Shown here piece by piece: positions 8,759-18,974 of a stretch of DNA of 64,000 bases (positions are counted from its first letter, which is position 1; each line of letters begins with the position of its first letter). This stretch comes from LMUY01 sp965199555. GTDB taxonomy: Bacteria > Pseudomonadota > Alphaproteobacteria > Acetobacterales > Acetobacteraceae. The DNA is taken from assembly GCA_965199555.1 (NCBI GenBank), contig CBDASJ010000024.1:186001-250000 (forward strand), read 5' to 3'. The notes under the pieces are model-generated. The model made no database searches and had not been told where the DNA came from. It was given only the letters and a program-made list of their open reading frames with translations. The position numbers and the translations under genes were made by a program.

Positions 8759-8766
8759 TCACCGGC

Positions 8767-10446
8767 TCAGCCTCCGGTCAGCTCGTCCTCCAGGAATTCC
8801 AGCTCGCCGCGGGCATCCTCCTGCCGCCGCGCGGCTTCCAGCCGGCGCAGCTCGACCCGGCGGATCTTGCCGCTGATCGTCTTCGGCAGGTCGGCGAATT
8901 CCAGCCGCCGGACGCGCTTGTACGGCGCCAGCCGGGCCCGCAGATGTGCGAAGATGCTGGCGGCGGTTTCGCCGTCCGGCGGGAAGCCCGGCGCCAACAG
9001 CACGAACGCCTTGGGCAGCGCCGTGCGGGTGGGGTCCGGCGAGGGCACGATGGCGGCCTCGGCCACCGCCGGGTGCTCGATCAGCACGCTTTCCAGCTCG
9101 AACGGGCTGATCCGGTAGCCGCTGGATTTGAACACGTCGTCCGCCCGGCCGACATAGGTGAGCGAGCCATCCGGGTTGCGCAGCGCGGTGTCGCCGGTGC
9201 GATACCAGCGCCCGTCCACGCCGCGCAGCGAGCCGTCTTCCGCCTGGTAGCCGTCCATCAGCCCGAGCGGCCGGGGTGCCAGGGACAGCGCGATCTCCCC
9301 TTCGGTCGCTTCCCGCCCATCCGGGTCCAGCAAGGCGACGTGGTAGCCGGGCAGCGGCCACCCCATCGACCCCGCCTGCGCCGTGCGGCCGGGCGTGTTG
9401 GCGATCTGCAAGGTCGTTTCGGTTTGGCCGTAGCCGTCGCGGATCGTCAGCCCCCAGGCGCGCTGCACCTGCTCGATCACCTCGGGGTTCAGCGGCTCCC
9501 CGGCGGCGAGCGCTTCGCGCAAATGCACCCGCGCGGTGGCCAGGTCCTCCTGGATCAGCATGCGCCACACGGTGGGCGGGGCGCAGAACGTGGTGACACG
9601 CGCGCGGTCAAGCACCTCCAGCACGCCGCGCGCGTCGAACCGCGCCTGGTTCAGCACGACGATGGTGGCGCCGGCGATCCAGGGCGCGAAGAAGCTGCTC
9701 CAGGCATGCTTGGCCCAGCCGGGCGAGGAGATGTTCAGGTGCACGTCGCCTGGTTGCAGCCCGATCCAGTACATCGTCGACAGGTGCCCGACCGGGTAGC
9801 TTTGGTGCGAATGCAGCACGAGCTTGGGCTTGGCGGTGGTGCCGGAGGTGAAATACAGCAGCAGCGGGTCGGTCGCCCGGGTTTCGCCGTCGGGGGTGAA
9901 GTCGGCCGGGTGCCCGTCGGCATCCTCGTAGCGGTGCCAGCCGGCCGCCCCGCCCACCGCGATGCGGGTGAAGCCGTCGCCCAGGGCGGCGAAGCGCGGG
10001 GCATGTTCGCCGGCGACGATGGCGTGGCGAACCCGGCCGCGGTCGAAGCGGTCGCGCAGGTCGTCCTCCGTCAGCATCGTGGTGGCGGGCACCACCACGG
10101 CGCCCAGCTTGCAGCAGGCCAGCATCGATTCCCACAGCGCCGGCACGTTGCCCAGCAGCAGCAGCACCCGGTCGCCGCGGCGCACCCCCAACTGGCGCAG
10201 GTGGTTCGCCACCTGGTTGGACCGGGCCGCCATCGCCGCGAAGGACACGCTGCTGTCGTGATCGCCCGGCCCGATGAAGCGCAGCGCCGCCGCGTCGTTG
10301 CCGCGCGCCATGCGGTCGAAATGGTCCAGGGCGAAGTTGAACCGTTCCAGCACCGGCCAGCGGAATGCCGCCCGCGCGGCGTCGATGTCCGTCCGATGGG
10401 TGAGCAGCAGGTCCCGCGCAGCCAGAAAGGCGTCGGCATCGGCCAT
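8767..10446 (-). CDS. AMP-dependent acyl-CoA synthetase
   Basis: 559-residue ANL-superfamily adenylating enzyme that activates a carboxylic acid to its CoA thioester via an acyl-AMP. Motifs in order: YFTSGTTAKPKLVLHSH (P-loop A3), GYGQTET (A5), WYRTGD (A7) and KTISGKIRR near the C-terminus with the catalytic Lys (A10). The SGTTAKPK spacing and HLNISSPGWAKHAWSSFFAPW segment resemble medium-chain/benzoate-type acyl-CoA synthetases. The ATG at 10446 has AAGGGAAA upstream; further upstream reading adds a 48-residue non-homologous tail. It is divergent from a citrate-type MFS carrier. Exact acid unknown. Confidence 0.88.
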   Translation of the reverse strand: MADADAFLAARDLLLTHRTDIDAARAAFRWPVLERFNFALDHFDRMARGNDAAALRFIGPGDHDSSVSFAAMAARSNQVANHLRQLGVRRGDRVLLLLGNVPALWESMLACCKLGAVVVPATTMLTEDDLRDRFDRGRVRHAIVAGEHAPRFAALGDGFTRIAVGGAAGWHRYEDADGHPADFTPDGETRATDPLLLYFTSGTTAKPKLVLHSHQSYPVGHLSTMYWIGLQPGDVHLNISSPGWAKHAWSSFFAPWIAGATIVVLNQARFDARGVLEVLDRARVTTFCAPPTVWRMLIQEDLATARVHLREALAAGEPLNPEVIEQVQRAWGLTIRDGYGQTETTLQIANTPGRTAQAGSMGWPLPGYHVALLDPDGREATEGEIALSLAPRPLGLMDGYQAEDGSLRGVDGRWYRTGDTALRNPDGSLTYVGRADDVFKSSGYRISPFELESVLIEHPAVAEAAIVPSPDPTRTALPKAFVLLAPGFPPDGETAASIFAHLRARLAPYKRVRRLEFADLPKTISGKIRRVELRRLEAARRQEDARGELEFLEDELTGG

Positions 10447-10572
10447 GGTCGTTTCCCTTTGTTCCCGTTGCAGCGACGCTAGCAGAGCGGCGTTTTCGCC
10501 CCAACCGCTACGGCAAGGCTGGTGGAGCCTGCACCATCCGCTATTCTCCTCCGCAACGAAGGAGACGGGTGG

Positions 10573-11865
10573 ATGAGCGCCGGACGACAATCAAAGCTGC
10601 TGGGCGTGCTGCGCGTGTCGAGCGGCAACTTCCTCGAACAATACGATTTCTTCGTGTTCGGGTATTTCGCCGCCGCGATCGGCCGCACCTTCTTCCCGCA
10701 GGGCAACACGGCCAACGGCGACTTCGTGTCGCTGATGTTCGCCTTGATGACCTTTGGCGCCGGCTTCCTGATGCGCCCGCTGGGTGCGCTGGTGCTGGGT
10801 GCCTATATCGATGCGCATGGCCGTCGCGCCGGGCTGCTGCTCACCCTCGCGCTGATGTCGGTCGGCACGCTGGCGGTGGCGGTGGTGCCGAGCTACGCCT
10901 CCATCGGCCTGGCCGCGCCGCTGCTGGTGGTGATCAGCCGGCTGATCCAGGGCTTTTCGGCGGGGGTGGAGCTGGGCGGCGTGTCCGTCTACCTGGCGGA
11001 GATCGCGACGCCGGGCAACAAGGGCTTCTACGTGGCCTGGCAGTCCGGCAGCCAGCAGGTGGCGGTAATCTTCGCAGCGCTGCTGGGCGTGGTGCTGAAC
11101 CAGGTGCTGGGGGAGGCCGCCATGGGGTCCTGGGGCTGGCGCATCCCGCTGCTGATCGGCTGCGCCATCATCCCGTTCCTGTTCGTGCTGCGGCGCTCCC
11201 TGGAAGAAACGGAAGCATTCCTGACGCGCCCCCATCGCCTGAGCGCCCGGGAGATCGTCGCCTCGATGCTGGCGAATTGGCGCATCGTCGGGCTGGGCAT
11301 GATGATGGTGGTGATGACCACGGTGTCGTTCTACCTGATCACCGCCTACACGCCGACCTTCGGCCGCCAGGTGCTGAAGCTGGACTCGATCGACGTGTTG
11401 ATCGTGACGGTGTGCGTGGGGCTGTCGAACCTGTTCTGGCTTCCCGTGTCCGGCGCGCTGTCCGACCGGATCGGCCGGCGCCCGCTGCTGATCGGCACGG
11501 CCGTGCTGGCGATCGTGACCGCCTACCCGGTGATGACCTGGCTGGTGGCCAGCCCGTCCTTCGCCCACCTCCTGGTGGTGGAGCTTTGGCTCAGCTTCAT
11601 CTACGGCTGCTACAATGGCGCCATGGTGGTGTACCTGACCGAGGTGATGCCGGCGGAGGTGCGGACCTCCGGCTTTTCACTAGCCTACAGCCTGGCCACG
11701 GTGGTAGGCGGGATGACCCCGGCCATCTGCACCGCGCTGATCGCGGAGTTCGACAACAAGGCGGCGCCCGGCGCTTGGATGGCGCTGGCCGGCGTGGTGG
11801 GGCTGGGCGCGGTGCTGCTGATCGGCCGCGTTGCGACGGCGTCCCGTCGGGAGGTCCATGCCTGA
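10573..11865 (+). CDS. MFS transporter, citrate/tricarballylate-like (MHS family)
   Basis: 430-aa, 12-TM proton symporter. SSGNFLEQYDFFVFGYFAAAIG in TM1, GAYIDAHGRRAGLL (motif A), LIQGFSAGVELGGVSVYLAEI and ALSDRIGRRPLL match the CitA/TcuC branch of the MHS family. The likely substrate is therefore a di- or tricarboxylate, which is inference from the family. The ATG has AAGGAG 8 nt upstream. It is divergently transcribed from an acyl-CoA synthetase with a 126-bp shared promoter region. It is followed by two intergenic palindromes and a convergent CHAP gene. Confidence 0.87.
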   Translation: MSAGRQSKLLGVLRVSSGNFLEQYDFFVFGYFAAAIGRTFFPQGNTANGDFVSLMFALMTFGAGFLMRPLGALVLGAYIDAHGRRAGLLLTLALMSVGTLAVAVVPSYASIGLAAPLLVVISRLIQGFSAGVELGGVSVYLAEIATPGNKGFYVAWQSGSQQVAVIFAALLGVVLNQVLGEAAMGSWGWRIPLLIGCAIIPFLFVLRRSLEETEAFLTRPHRLSAREIVASMLANWRIVGLGMMMVVMTTVSFYLITAYTPTFGRQVLKLDSIDVLIVTVCVGLSNLFWLPVSGALSDRIGRRPLLIGTAVLAIVTAYPVMTWLVASPSFAHLLVVELWLSFIYGCYNGAMVVYLTEVMPAEVRTSGFSLAYSLATVVGGMTPAICTALIAEFDNKAAPGAWMALAGVVGLGAVLLIGRVATASRREVHA

Positions 11866-11932
11866 TCTTCCCTGGACGGGCCAGGCAACGGAAAGTCCTC
11901 GTCTGGGTACGGCACCCGAATTTCGCGGATCT

Positions 11933-11996
11933 CCCTCTCCCGCCGGCGGGAGAGGGTTCCAACGGGTGGCGCTAACCCTCTCCTAAGGGGAGAGGG
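11933..11996. repeat. Tandem intergenic palindromic repeat units (CCCTCTCC family)
   Basis: Two palindromic units 19 bp apart between convergent genes. The first is a perfect 24-bp palindrome, CCCTCTCCCGCC joined to its complement (11933-11956). The second is CCCTCTCC-TAAGG-GGAGAGGG (11976-11996). The same core recurs at 38092-38165 and, decayed, at 40483-40503. This fits a dispersed intergenic repeat family that may also act as a bidirectional terminator. Confidence 0.7.
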
Positions 11997-12006
11997 AAGA
12001 CGTGGG

Positions 12007-12921
12007 TTAAGCGCGGCCGTGGCGTAGGCGGCGATGGGAGGAAGGCGTCGCTGCCGGGATGGCGTGGTGATGGTGGCGGCTGGTGGCGTAGTGGCCGAAG
12101 CTCGGCACCGGGCTGTCGGGCGCCTCGGCAACCTCGTCATACGCGGTGTCGATCACGCGGCCGCGCAGGTCGCGTGGGGCGGGGTTCAGCGCCGGGAGGG
12201 GGGCGCTGTGGTCGTTGGCGGCGACCATCGTGCCGCGGTCCGGACGGTTGTAGATGAAGCCGAACGTCGGGTAGATGCTGCCGTACTCGCCGCTATGGCC
12301 CAGCGCCACGCGAACGGCGCTCCAGTCATTGCCGGGCGACACGTCCACGACGGAGATGTCGCGGCTGATGCCGCCGCGCACCGCGCCGGGGCCGCCCCAG
12401 TTGGCGTGGTCGATCTCGATGGTGCGGCTGTCCACGACCTGGTTCACCACGGCCACGTGGCCCATGTGCATCGCACCGTTGGCGCGGAAGTTGAGCACGC
12501 TGCCGGCCTCGGGGCGGTTGCCGCGGGCATACACGCCGGCCGCATTGTCCCACCAGGCGCTGGCGTTGCCCGAAAGCTCGATCCCGGTATCCGCGCGGGC
12601 GAACGTCACGCACTGGATGCCGCCGCCGCTATGCCCGCTGCTGGCGTAAGACCCGCCGCCGAACCGGCCATGCGTGCGGCCGCCATGCCGCTCGCCGAAA
12701 TGGCTGACGTTCCGTTCGGAGAACCGCTCCACGCTGCCGTGCCGCCCGGTGCTGAACGCGATGGGCGTGCCATGACCACGCGTCAGGCCGTGCGACGCCC
12801 CTTCATGGGCCGCCCCGCGCCCCTCATGCCCGCCATGGGACCGGGCTTGCGCCGCGCTTCCAAAGCCCAAGGCCAAGGCGGCACCGATGGCGAGAACCCG
12901 GATTTGGGCGGCTGCGGTCAT
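12007..12921 (-). CDS. Secreted CHAP-domain protein (putative amidase/peptidase)
   Basis: 304-residue exported protein: a signal peptide (about residues 1-26, ending AQA), a His/Gly/Ser-rich spacer to about residue 95, and a CHAP (NlpC/P60-like) domain. The catalytic Cys104 lies in GIQCVTFAR, and His155 in MGHVAVV. The ID-HANWGGPG block follows. CHAP enzymes cleave peptidoglycan peptides or glutathionylspermidine; the exact bond is unknown here. A His-rich C-terminal tail (HHHH) could bind metal. A GAGGGAG box supports the ATG. Confidence 0.82.
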   Translation of the reverse strand: MTAAAQIRVLAIGAALALGFGSAAQARSHGGHEGRGAAHEGASHGLTRGHGTPIAFSTGRHGSVERFSERNVSHFGERHGGRTHGRFGGGSYASSGHSGGGIQCVTFARADTGIELSGNASAWWDNAAGVYARGNRPEAGSVLNFRANGAMHMGHVAVVNQVVDSRTIEIDHANWGGPGAVRGGISRDISVVDVSPGNDWSAVRVALGHSGEYGSIYPTFGFIYNRPDRGTMVAANDHSAPLPALNPAPRDLRGRVIDTAYDEVAEAPDSPVPSFGHYATSRHHHHAIPAATPSSHRRLRHGRA

Positions 12922-13085
12922 ATCGACTCCCTCATGAGTTCACCAGATCGTGAGGGAGGCGGTAGCAAGCGGCGCGTCGGGCTGGCAATCCAACTATGTC
13001 AGTTTGTTGCAGCCAGCCCGCCAGACTAACGGAACAGAGCGTCCAAGAGGCCGAGTTTTCCGACTGAAGTCCTATTCACGTAGTC

Positions 13086-13128
13086 GTGATGGAACCGCAT
13101 CGACCTGAAATGGCGGCGGTTCCATCAC
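13086..13128 (-). terminator. Strong hairpin downstream of ridA-like gene
   Basis: Perfect 13-bp inverted repeat (GTGATGGAACCGC with its complement, 17-nt loop) starting 9 bp past the stop of the minus-strand RidA gene. There is no T-tract, so it is either a rho-independent-like or a 3'-end-protecting structure. Confidence 0.45.
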
Positions 13129-13136
13129 TGGCATGG

Positions 13137-13487
13137 CTACTTGCAGGCGGTAACCATGATCTCCACCAGCAGCCGCGGATCGGCCATGCTGGCTTCCACG
13201 CAAGCGCGGGCGGGGGCGCCGCCTTCCGGCAGCCAGGCGGACCAGATCTTGTTCATTGCATCGCGGTCGCGGATGTCCTTCAGCCAAATCTGCGCCTGGA
13301 GCATCCGGGTCTTGTCTGTGCCATGCGTTTCCAGCGCAGCGTCGATGGCGGCCAGCACCTGGGTGGTTTGCCCGGCCACGTCCTGCGACGTGTCGTCGGC
13401 GGTCATGCCGGCAAGGTAAACGAAGTTATGGTACTCGACGGCCTTGGCCAACACCTTGTTGGCATCGGTGCGGGTGATCTTGCTCAT
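13137..13487 (-). CDS. RidA/YjgF family enamine/imine deaminase-like protein
   Basis: 116-residue member of the RidA (YjgF/YER057c/UK114) family, cytosolic trimers that hydrolyse reactive enamine/imine intermediates made by PLP enzymes. Visible features: FVYLAGMTADDTSQDVAGQTTQVL, and the conserved substrate-carboxylate Arg in PARACVEA. The length and end position fit the family. The ATG at 13487 has AAGAAGG upstream; the longer frame adds an Arg-rich non-homologous tail. It follows a small lipoprotein gene on the same strand by 46 bp. Whether it is a true RidA or a RutC-like subgroup is not decided. Confidence 0.87.
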   Translation of the reverse strand: MSKITRTDANKVLAKAVEYHNFVYLAGMTADDTSQDVAGQTTQVLAAIDAALETHGTDKTRMLQAQIWLKDIRDRDAMNKIWSAWLPEGGAPARACVEASMADPRLLVEIMVTACK

Positions 13488-13533
13488 GAAGGCGCCCTTC
13501 TTGCTGCGGAGGGCGCCTTGTAGCAGCGCCTCG

Positions 13534-13911
13534 CTAGAAGGGCGACAAGGTCGTGGTGTCCCGACCGCCCGGGGAAGCCGGCGGCGCCGAAGCGCCCAAG
13601 GGAGCGCTGGTCGACGCCGCCCGGCCCGGCGCGCCCGACGCATCCAGGCAGGATGCCAGTTGCGTGTCGTAATTGTAGCGCTGGGTCAGCCCGCGCGTGG
13701 TCACGCCCGGGTCACCGGAGGTGGAGAACGGCGTATCGACGGTGCTGCGCTCCGACAGCAGATAGCGGTTCTGCCGATCGAACGACTGGTTCGTGCTGGC
13801 CCGGCAGGAGGCAAGGGCCGCGGCGTTGGCCCGGCTGGCCGAGGTCGGGGGCGCCGGCGTGCATGCGGGGGCGAGCAGGACGAGCAGCAAAGGTAGATAG
13901 GCGCGAGGCAT
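13534..13911 (-). CDS. Small putative lipoprotein
   Basis: 125 residues. The N-terminus MPRAYLPLLLVLLAPACTP is a short signal peptide ending in a Cys that could be lipidated, though the lipobox (A-P-A-C) is non-canonical. The mature part is Ala/Ser/Thr/Pro-rich with two further Cys. It has a central segment with aromatic and charged residues (NRYLLSERSTVDTPFS) and a disordered C-terminus. No family recognised. GGAG lies 6 nt before the ATG. It is co-directional with ridA. Confidence 0.6.
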   Translation of the reverse strand: MPRAYLPLLLVLLAPACTPAPPTSASRANAAALASCRASTNQSFDRQNRYLLSERSTVDTPFSTSGDPGVTTRGLTQRYNYDTQLASCLDASGAPGRAASTSAPLGASAPPASPGGRDTTTLSPF

Positions 13912-13974
13912 GGCAGGCTCCGGAAGAATCGCTGTCTGGCGTGATGCCGAAGATGGACCGGACCCCGCCGGCTG

Positions 13975-15579
13975 TCACCCAGGCAGATCGGCCAGGCTCT
14001 CCACAGTGTCGAAATCGCGCAACACTGTGTCGTCGATGGCGATCTCCGCCACCGCGTCCGCGTGCTGGCGCAGCAGCGCCCGGGCGCCGGTATCGCCACG
14101 CAACGCCATCATGGCCGGAAAGTAGCGGCGGTCCCACAGCACCGGGTTGCCAAGCTGGCCGGCATGGGTGGGGACGACGATGCTGCGCCCTTCCTCCGGG
14201 TCGTAGCTGTCCACCAGCCGGTCGACCGTGGCGGCGGTTACCAGGGGCATGTCGCCCAGCACCACCAGCGCCGCCGCGGTGGACGCCGGCACCGCTGCCA
14301 GGCCGGCGCGCAGGCTGGCCGACAGCCCCTCGGCGTAGTCGGCCGCGGCAATGAAGGAGACCGGCCGGTTGGCCAGCGCCGCCTGCACCTCCGCCGCGCG
14401 ATGCCCGGTGACCACCAGCACCGGCCGGGCGCGGCTGGCCAACAGGCTGTCCACCACCCGCGCCACCATGGCACGGCCGGCGGCATCCTCCACCAGCAGC
14501 TTGTGCCGGGGCGCCATGCGGCTGGACCGGCCGGCTGCCAGCACCACCGCGGCCACCCCGTGCGGGGCCGCTCCGGCAGTGGCGCGGGCGCGGGGCAGGG
14601 GGCGCGCGGTCACGTCCTTCAACAAGCCGCCTACGCCCATCGCGGCGATGGTCCCCCCGGTGACCGGCAGGCCGGCGGCGAGGCGGTGCAGCACCAGGTC
14701 GATGCCGTTGGGCTTCGGGCTGCGGGCGCAGCCGGGCAGCACCAGGGCGGGCAGGGTGCCGATGCGGCCCAGGCAGATCAGGTTGCCGGGGTCCACCGGC
14801 ATGCCGAAATGCAGGATTTCCCCGCCGGCGGCCACGATCCCTGCCGGCCCCACGTCCCGCCGGTCCACCACCGCCGAGGCGCCGGCCACCAGCAGCAAAT
14901 CCGCCCCGTCCTCCAGCAGGCTGCGCAGGGCGGCGGCAATGGGCGCGGTCTGGTGCGGGCATTGCAGCGCCGGCAGCAGGGTGCCGCCGACCCCGACCAC
15001 CCGCGTTTGCATGGCCGCCACCGTGCCGTCGATCACCGACTGCTTCAGCCCGGGCAGCGTGCTCAGCACCAGGCCGACCCGCAAGGGGCGCCAAGGCTGC
15101 ACTATCATCGCGCCGCCGGCACAGGCGGTGACCGCCTGCGCCAGCGTGGTGCCGGGCAGGGCGAACGGGATGATCTTGATCGTCGCCACCATCTCGCCCG
15201 CCGCGACGGGGGTGGCGTCCGGCAGAGTGGCAACCGTGACCGCCTCGTCCACCGCGTTCAGCGCGTCGATGCGGGCGCGGTCGGCGCGCAGCAGCCCGGC
15301 GGCGGCGGCCACCAGATTGACCCGGCCGGTCGCCGCCCGGGTCATGTTCAGCCCCGGGCCAAGCAGGGCGGTGGCGACCCGGCGCGCGGCCGCATCCTCG
15401 CCCACGTCGCCGGGCTCCATGCGCGCCGCCACCACCGGGTCCAGCCCGGCGGCCCGCAGCCCGGCGATGCCGGCCGCGTCCAGCACCGAGCCTTTCTTCA
15501 GCACCTGGCCGGGCACGCGGTGCGTGTGGGCGAGCACGGCGCCCTCCGCCTCGGCCAGCGGCGTCGGTCCAAAGATCAC
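13975..15579 (-). CDS. MoeA-like molybdopterin-binding / MobA-like nucleotidyltransferase fusion
   Basis: 534-residue two-domain protein for molybdenum cofactor modification. Residues about 1-325 form a molybdopterin-binding (MoaB/MoeA-like) domain with a VGVGGTLLPALQCPHQ segment and a GGTIAAMGVGGLLKD tail. Residues about 340-534 form a MobA/MocA-like NTP-transferase with LAAGRSSRM (347-355), VTGHRAAEV and VLGDMPLV. In known systems such enzymes convert Moco to the cytosine dinucleotide form used by xanthine-oxidase-family hydroxylases. The GTG start overlaps the preceding XdhC-domain stop (GTGA), so it is last in a coupled operon. The nucleotide base is not readable here. Confidence 0.85.
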   Translation of the reverse strand: MIFGPTPLAEAEGAVLAHTHRVPGQVLKKGSVLDAAGIAGLRAAGLDPVVAARMEPGDVGEDAAARRVATALLGPGLNMTRAATGRVNLVAAAAGLLRADRARIDALNAVDEAVTVATLPDATPVAAGEMVATIKIIPFALPGTTLAQAVTACAGGAMIVQPWRPLRVGLVLSTLPGLKQSVIDGTVAAMQTRVVGVGGTLLPALQCPHQTAPIAAALRSLLEDGADLLLVAGASAVVDRRDVGPAGIVAAGGEILHFGMPVDPGNLICLGRIGTLPALVLPGCARSPKPNGIDLVLHRLAAGLPVTGGTIAAMGVGGLLKDVTARPLPRARATAGAAPHGVAAVVLAAGRSSRMAPRHKLLVEDAAGRAMVARVVDSLLASRARPVLVVTGHRAAEVQAALANRPVSFIAAADYAEGLSASLRAGLAAVPASTAAALVVLGDMPLVTAATVDRLVDSYDPEEGRSIVVPTHAGQLGNPVLWDRRYFPAMMALRGDTGARALLRQHADAVAEIAIDDTVLRDFDTVESLADLPG

Positions 15580-16256
15580 GCGGGCGTGGCGCCGCGGCGG
15601 ATGGCAACGATCTCCGCCAGGATGGACAGCGCGATCTCCGGCGCCGTCACTGCCCCGATGTTCAGCCCCACCGGGCCGCGGATGCGCGCCAGGGCGTCCT
15701 CGCCGTGGCCCAGTTCGCGCAGCCGGTCCAGCCGCTTGGCGTGGGTGCGGCGGCTGCCGAGCGCGCCGACGTAGAAGGCCTGCGACTTCAGCGCGCGGTC
15801 CAGCGCCGGGTCGTCCAGCTTGGGGTCGTGCGTCAGCGTGACGATCGCGGTGCGGCTGTCCGGGCGCAGCGCGTCCAGCGCCTCGTCCGGCCAGTCGGTC
15901 GACACGGTCACGTTGGGAAAGCGCTCGGGGCTGGCAAAGGCGCGGCGCGGGTCCGCCACGGTGATGCCGTAGCCGAGCTGCGCCGCCAGCGGCACCAGAG
16001 CCTGGGCGATGTGCACCGCGCCGACGATGACGATGCGGGCCGGCGGATTGTAGGCGTGGAGGAACCAACTAGCCCCCTCCACCTCCTGCACGCCGCTCTT
16101 TTCCGTGCCGAGCGCGCGGGTGGCCGCGTCGCTCAGCGCCGGAAAGGTCGGGTCCGGCAGCAGGACCTGCTCGCCATCCGGCAGCCGGGTCGCCAGCACG
16201 ACGGGCTGGCCGGCCTGGCGGGCCTGCTGCACCGCGTCCAACACGGATTGCTTCAC
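15576..16256 (-). CDS. XdhC C-terminal Rossmann-domain protein
   Basis: 226 residues matching the Rossmann half of XdhC/CoxF proteins, which bind Moco and escort it to molybdenum hydroxylases. Visible: RIVIVGAVHIAQALVPLAAQLG (nucleotide-binding strand and loop), a VADPR acidic end, TAIVTLTHDPKLDDPAL and YVGALGSRRTHAKRLDRL. It ends with GPVGLNIGAVTAPEIALSILAEI. A GTG start and GTGA overlaps on both sides tie it to neighbours. Together with the next 106-aa gene it makes one split XdhC. Confidence 0.88.
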   Translation of the reverse strand: MKQSVLDAVQQARQAGQPVVLATRLPDGEQVLLPDPTFPALSDAATRALGTEKSGVQEVEGASWFLHAYNPPARIVIVGAVHIAQALVPLAAQLGYGITVADPRRAFASPERFPNVTVSTDWPDEALDALRPDSRTAIVTLTHDPKLDDPALDRALKSQAFYVGALGSRRTHAKRLDRLRELGHGEDALARIRGPVGLNIGAVTAPEIALSILAEIVAIRRGATPA

Positions 16257-16569
16257 GCCAGGGCTTCCACGAACACCTTCAGCTTGCCGCCGCAGGCCAG
16301 CCCGACTTCCCAGGCACGCTCGTCCGTGATGCCGAAATCCAGCAGTTGCGGCGGTCCGCCCGCCATGGTGGCCTGCGCCGCGTCCGCCACCGCGCCCTCG
16401 ATGCAGCCGCCGCTGACGGAGCCGGCCATGCGGCCCGATGCGGTGACTGCCATCTGGCTGCCCGGCGGCCGCGGCGAACTGCCCCAGGTTTCCGTCACGG
16501 TGGCCAGCGCCACGCGCTCGCCCTCCCGCAGCCAGCCGGCGGCGACGGACAGGATGTCTTCGGCTTCGG

Positions 16570-16573
<4 letters not shown>
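16253..16573 (-). CDS. XdhC/CoxI N-terminal domain protein
   Basis: 106-residue XdhC_CoxI domain. ALATVTETWGSSPRPPGSQM and the GSVSGGCIEGAV loop with the conserved Cys are the hallmarks, followed by a late GLACGGKLKV Cys. In full-length XdhC these Cys are placed to bind or sulfurate the molybdenum cofactor. It is encoded separately from the Rossmann half, as in CoxI/CoxF-type pairs. It overlaps coxE upstream (ATGA) and the Rossmann half downstream (GTGA), so equal production of both halves is likely. Confidence 0.88.
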
Positions 16574-17742
<1,169 letters not shown>

Positions 17743-17876
17743 GGCGCCGGAAGGAGGGTTGGTGGGGATCGATCGGGCCTTTGCGAGTTCCAGGAGCCGG
17801 TATCGGGTGTATCACCTCGCCAGCTTCCGCGGAAACCGGGCGAGACTCCCGCCACCCGTCAACGTCAGAGAGAGTT

Positions 17877-18965
17877 TTGGTTCGGGACCCTTCCGCGGCG
17901 GCTAAACGACCTTCCCAACCGGGGTTCGACGGGGTGCAGGGGCTGCGGGCATTGGCCGCGACGGCGGTCGCCCTGCTCCACGTCGGCGACGAGGCCGGGG
18001 CGCTGGCGGGCACGCCCGGCCAGGCGCCGTACCGCCTGCTCGACGCGGTGCCGCTGGATGCCGGGGTGGATTTGTTTTTCGTCGTGTCCGGCTTCGTCAT
18101 GGTGTGGGCGTCGTGGGACGCCTTCGGGCGGCTGGCCTCGGTCGGGCCGTTCGCGTGGCGGCGGCTGCTGCGGATTGCCCCGCTGTATTGGCTGCTCACG
18201 GCGGCCACCGTGCTGGCGGCGGCGGCGGCACCCAGCTCGCTCAGCGACGGGGCGCAAGGCGGGTGGGGCTACATTGCCGCCTCCGTGGCGTTCCTGCCGT
18301 GGCGCCGGGCCGACGGGTTCATCCAGCCGGTGCTCCGGCTCGGCTGGACGCTGGAATACGAGATGCTGTTCTACGCGGTCGTCGCCTGCGCGTTGCCGCT
18401 GCGGCGGCGGGCCGGGCTGGCGGCGATCCTGGCGATGATCCTGGCGGCGATTCTTGCGGGGCAGGCGGTGCCCTTCGCGTCCGCCCCGCTGGTGTTCTGG
18501 ACGGACCCGATCGTGGGGGAGTTCGCCTTGGGCGTGCTGGTCGCGGTCGCCGCCCGGCGGGGCCGGCGGGGCGGTTGGGCCAGCCTGGCGCTGCTGCTGG
18601 CGGCCACCGCCCTGATCGCCGCGACCGGGGTGGTGCCGCGCCCGCTGGCCCGCGGCATCCCTGCCGCGCTGCTGGTGTTCTGCGCGCTGTCCTGGCGCAG
18701 CGTGCCGCGCTGGCTGGTGCTGCTGGGGAACGCGTCCTACGCGTTATACCTCGTTCACCCGTTTCCCATGCGTGCGCTCCGCATCGGCTTCGCCCATCTC
18801 GGATGGCGGGCGGCGGCCCCGCTCTACCTTGCGGTGACGATGGCGACCTGCCTGGGCCTGGCGGTCGCCCTGCACCTCCTCGTGGAGCAGCCCATCCTGC
18901 GCTGGGGCCGACGCTGGCGGAGGAAGCCCGCAACAAAGGCTGACGCGCCGGCAATACGGGAGTAA
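17877..18965 (+). CDS. Acyltransferase family 3 (OafA/YrhL-like)
   Basis: Polytopic inner-membrane O-acyltransferase, about 362 aa and ten hydrophobic helices, likely modifying a surface glycan. Signature regions: FDGVQGLRALAATAVALLHVG (catalytic His in TM1), DAGVDLFFVVSGFVM, FAWRRLLRIAPLYWLLT and the late GNASYALYLVHPF. It lacks a soluble SGNH domain. The start is uncertain: TTG 17877 follows an AGAGAGAG box, while the frame is open upstream to 17781 with non-homologous sequence. It is divergent from coxE and 9 bp ahead of an efflux pump. Confidence 0.85.
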   Translation: MVRDPSAAAKRPSQPGFDGVQGLRALAATAVALLHVGDEAGALAGTPGQAPYRLLDAVPLDAGVDLFFVVSGFVMVWASWDAFGRLASVGPFAWRRLLRIAPLYWLLTAATVLAAAAAPSSLSDGAQGGWGYIAASVAFLPWRRADGFIQPVLRLGWTLEYEMLFYAVVACALPLRRRAGLAAILAMILAAILAGQAVPFASAPLVFWTDPIVGEFALGVLVAVAARRGRRGGWASLALLLAATALIAATGVVPRPLARGIPAALLVFCALSWRSVPRWLVLLGNASYALYLVHPFPMRALRIGFAHLGWRAAAPLYLAVTMATCLGLAVALHLLVEQPILRWGRRWRRKPATKADAPAIRE

Positions 18966-18974
18966 GGCTGACGC

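Noticed and set aside
8944..10482. Plus-strand open frame opposite the acyl-CoA synthetase
   Set aside because: Antisense to a confident AMP-binding enzyme; composition Gln/His/Arg-rich, no family pattern.
14062..15774. Plus-strand open frame opposite the MoeA/MobA fusion
   Set aside because: Antisense artefact of GC-rich codons; repetitive Gln/Ala translation with no motif.
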